Shown here piece after piece: positions 61,705-64,000 of a DNA stretch of 64,000 nt. The translations under genes were made by a program, and so were the position numbers. The stretch lies in NCBI RefSeq assembly GCF_900143005.1, contig NZ_FRCS01000002.1:372001-436000 (forward strand), given 5' to 3'. Numbering within the stretch: the stretch's first letter is position 1; the number at the start of each line of letters is the position of its first letter. The notes beneath the pieces are model-generated. The model saw only the letters and a program-made list of their open reading frames with translations, searched no databases and had not been told where the DNA came from. The stretch is from Cryptosporangium aurantiacum (GTDB taxonomy: Bacteria > Actinomycetota > Actinomycetes > Mycobacteriales > Cryptosporangiaceae).

Positions 61705-63468
61705 GTGGTCCCGCGCTCGGTCCTGCCGGTTCCCGGCCAGGCCGGTCGGGCGGTGCTGGCCGGGCTGACGACCGGCGTGCTGGCGCTGGTCTGCGGCGCA
61801 CCGTACTGGCGCGAGCACGTGCTCTCCGGCCTGCTGACGTGCGCGGGCTGCGCGGCGTTCGGTGCGGCCGGCGGCCTGCTCGTGGGCACCGGTGACCGCC
61901 GTCGCCGGACCGGGGTGTTGCTCCTGGTGGGTTCGGTCTGCGGCTCGCTGGCCTGGCTCGCGTCCTGGAACAGCGGCATCTGGCCGATGATCTCGTTCTA
62001 CGGCCAGGGTGCGCTGTACGTCCTGGCCGGCTGCGCGGTGTTGCTGTACCCGAGCGGGCGTCCGACCGGGCGTCCCGAACGAGCCTGGGTGCTGTACGCG
62101 ATCGTGGTGCTGATCGTCGGGCAGCTCATGGTGCAACTGGTCTCGCGTCCGGAGTGGAACGGCCTCGATCCGGACGTGTTCTGGCCGAACCTCGCGTCCG
62201 AGCGGTGGATCTTCGACCGAACGATCGGGGTGGTGATCGCCGCGCAGTTGGTGCTCGTGGTCTGGTACCTCGTGCTGCTGGTGCGCGGCGCCCGTCGCCT
62301 GTCCGAACTGGAACGCCCGGGCACGCTGCCCGTGCTGCTGGCCACCGGCGTCACCGGCGGCGCCGCCGCGGTCCTCACCGTGCAGACCGATGCCTGGACG
62401 GACCTGGACGCGCTGCTGGCGTTCTACGTCAGCTTCAACGCGATCGCGATCGCGATACCGCTGGCCGTGCTCTCCGGGGTACTCCGGGAGCGCTGGCGTG
62501 AGGTCGAGGCGCCCAACCGGGTGGTCCGGATGACGTCGGCGACCACGTCGGTGGCGACGGTGCGGGACGCGCTGGCCTCGGCGCTGCGCGACCCGGCGCT
62601 GGAGCTGCTGTTCTGGGCGCCGGCCGAGCAGAGTTACGTGGACCGGGCCGGGCGGCTGGTGAGGCGCCCGGTCGACCGGACCGCGACCACCGGCCGGTGG
62701 TGGGTCGAGGCTCGGACCGACGAGCGTCTGCCGCTGGCCCTGGTCGCGCTCGACGAGCGGCTGCGGCTCCGTCCGGCCATGGTGGACGCCGTCCTCCGCG
62801 CCGGGAGCCAGGCGCTGCTCACCGCCCAGTTGCAGGCGGTGGCGACCGCGCACCTCAAGCAGGTGCTCGCCGCACAGGCCCGGGTCGAGGAGCGGGAGAC
62901 CGCCGAGCGACAGCGGCTCCAGAACGACCTGCGCGACGGAGCGCAGCGGCAACTCGTCGCGCTCTCGGCGCAGCTCACCCGACTAGCGGACAACGGTCTG
63001 CCGGAGCCGGTGCGGTTGGTGGCCGTGTCCTGCCGCGACGAGGTACGCGCGACGATCGACGACCTGCAGGCGCTGGCACGCGGGTTACATCCGCCGGTGC
63101 TGCGGACCCACGGGCTGCGCGCGGCGCTGCTCGGCGTCGCCGATCGGCTCGGGCTCGCGGTGGACCTCGCGGTGGACACCGGACGGCAGCCACCCGCCGT
63201 GGAGGCGACCGCGTACTTCGCGCTCTGCGAAGGACTGACCAACGTGGCCAAGTACGCACCCGACGCGCGGGTGCGGATCGAGGTCGCCGAGGTGGGCGGG
63301 TGGCTGCACGGCACGGTCACCGACGACGGACCCGGTGGTGCGCGCGTGATGCCCGGCGGGGGCTTGGCCGGCATCACCGAGCGCATCCGTGCGCTGCACG
63401 GATGGGCCACCGTCGAGAGTGCCGTCGGTGCCGGTACCCGCCTGCGGGTCAGCCTGCCTTGCGACTGA
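61705..63468 (+). CDS. Membrane sensor kinase-like protein lacking the phosphoacceptor His
   Basis: 587 residues. Seven or eight hydrophobic segments (about 15-260) are followed by a helical linker, a GAF-like region (about 275-375), and a HisKA_3/HATPase pair of the NarL-partner type. Where the family has DLHDGAQ, this protein has DLRDGAQ: Arg410 replaces the phosphoacceptor His. The ATP-binding N-box (EGLTNVAKYAP) and G-box (TDDGPGGA, then GGGLAGITERI) are kept. The GTG start follows GGAGG. No response regulator gene is adjacent. It may bind ATP but not carry a phosphate, or the change may be a recent mutation or read error. Confidence 0.88.
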   Translation: MVPRSVLPVPGQAGRAVLAGLTTGVLALVCGAPYWREHVLSGLLTCAGCAAFGAAGGLLVGTGDRRRRTGVLLLVGSVCGSLAWLASWNSGIWPMISFYGQGALYVLAGCAVLLYPSGRPTGRPERAWVLYAIVVLIVGQLMVQLVSRPEWNGLDPDVFWPNLASERWIFDRTIGVVIAAQLVLVVWYLVLLVRGARRLSELERPGTLPVLLATGVTGGAAAVLTVQTDAWTDLDALLAFYVSFNAIAIAIPLAVLSGVLRERWREVEAPNRVVRMTSATTSVATVRDALASALRDPALELLFWAPAEQSYVDRAGRLVRRPVDRTATTGRWWVEARTDERLPLALVALDERLRLRPAMVDAVLRAGSQALLTAQLQAVATAHLKQVLAAQARVEERETAERQRLQNDLRDGAQRQLVALSAQLTRLADNGLPEPVRLVAVSCRDEVRATIDDLQALARGLHPPVLRTHGLRAALLGVADRLGLAVDLAVDTGRQPPAVEATAYFALCEGLTNVAKYAPDARVRIEVAEVGGWLHGTVTDDGPGGARVMPGGGLAGITERIRALHGWATVESAVGAGTRLRVSLPCD

Positions 63469-63480
63469 CCCGCTGCAGTC

Positions 63481-63855
63481 TTACAGGCGGACGCCGAGGC
63501 GGCGCGCCGAGCGTTGGCGCTGGCGTGCCGCCCGCACTCGACGGAGCCGCTTGACCAGCATCGGATCGTGGACCAGCGCCTCGTGCCGGTCGATCAGCGC
63601 GTTCAACAGCTGGTAGTACCGGGTGGCCGACATCGAGAACTGCTCGCGGATCGCCTGTTCCTTCGCGCCTGCGTACTGCCACCACTGGCGCTCGAACTCC
63701 AGGATCGCACGTTCGCGATCGGTCAATCCTGACTCGTCCTGCTCGGGCGCGACGGCCAGGTCGGCGTCTGGCGCCCCCTCCCGATCGTCACCATGCTCCG
63801 GCCCGGCGTACTCGACGATGTCGTCGAGGGGCGCCGGGACGTGGCTGTGGTCCAT
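63481..63855 (-). CDS. DUF3263 protein
   Basis: 124 residues from the ATG at 63855, after GAGGAG. The C-terminal half is the DUF3263 domain: LTDRERAILEFERQWWQYAG, then KEQAIREQFSMSATRYYQLLNALID with a helix-turn-helix-like shape, and a basic tail (KRLRRVRAARQRQRSARRLG). The N-terminal half is acidic. DUF3263 proteins resemble small sigma-like or DNA-binding proteins but have no proven role. It converges on the sensor kinase gene. The last 145 bp of the window hold no supported gene. Confidence 0.88.
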   Translation of the reverse strand: MDHSHVPAPLDDIVEYAGPEHGDDREGAPDADLAVAPEQDESGLTDRERAILEFERQWWQYAGAKEQAIREQFSMSATRYYQLLNALIDRHEALVHDPMLVKRLRRVRAARQRQRSARRLGVRL

Positions 63856-64000
63856 TGACTCCTCGTCCCTCCTCCGGCGCGTCGCCTCGCGAACAGCGTG
63901 GGGACCCGGCACCATGACTCGGCGCCGAACGTCCCGAAGCGGTTGCGGTGGCGATGACCCGGATGACCCTTGTGGCGCGGCAGCGACCCCACTCTAGCCA

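Overview
The window reads as a contiguous chromosomal piece of a high-GC actinobacterium. Signs of this are very high third-position G/C, many GTG starts, 1-4 nt overlaps between operon genes, leaderless-looking starts, and actinobacterial families: SepH, DUF2530, DUF3027, DUF2771, DUF3068, DUF3263, UdgX, the Cdc48-like Cpa, bacterial XPB and futalosine-route menaquinone genes. The families fit the Frankia/Cryptosporangium/Micromonospora/Streptomyces part of the phylum; the genus cannot be fixed by reading alone. I saw no tRNA, rRNA, transposase, integrase, prophage or CRISPR array.

Layout. 1-5.6 kb: a 5'-truncated AfsR/SARP-type regulator converges on a DrrAB-type ABC exporter, then a DUF2530 protein and a small lipoprotein-like gene. 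5.7-9 kb: a marR-MFS operon with a clear dyad operator, divergent from thpR and a thioesterase. 9-17.3 kb: sepH, serC and citA (minus strand), pdxH-MFS (plus), and a tandem pair of quinone oxidoreductases. 17.5-20.6 kb: udgX, aldose epimerase and photolyase. 20.8-26.3 kb: a small conserved protein, then the operon DUF3027 - Hsp90/sacsin-like ATPase - membrane beta-propeller. 26.5-33.6 kb: MFS, DUF2771 lipoprotein, mqnB, mqnD, a large membrane protein, an extended cold-shock protein, a small membrane protein and a HAD phosphatase. 34-35.3 kb: four small genes including a Cys-rich yidD. 35.4-41 kb: a WYL/helicase-associated protein, a flavodoxin-like protein, an L,D-transpeptidase and XPB helicase. 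41-51.6 kb: an unlisted 47-residue membrane ORF, a MocR regulator, a DUF3068 protein with a repeat tail, FAD-dependent glycerol-3-phosphate dehydrogenase, a membrane-anchored subtilase, and groEL. 52-55.2 kb: a cold-shock protein, thrC and spo0M. 55.4-63.9 kb: an ABC permease plus a hydrolase/ABC-ATPase fusion, the Cdc48-like ATPase, a sensor kinase without its phosphoacceptor histidine, and a DUF3263 protein.

The best regulatory signals are an S-box (SAM-I type) riboswitch before thrC whose last helix contains the ribosome binding site, two CIRCE operators placed on and just after a consensus-spaced groEL promoter, the MarR operator, and perfect or near-perfect intergenic terminator hairpins.

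The genes most worth a second look are the exported-hydrolase/ABC-ATPase fusion and its permease, the Hsp90-like ATPase operon, the histidine kinase with Arg in place of His, the Cdc48-like ATPase with an eroded first ATPase site, the polytopic subtilase, and UdgX near a photolyase. None is proven to be a new system; all functions are inferred from motifs and context.
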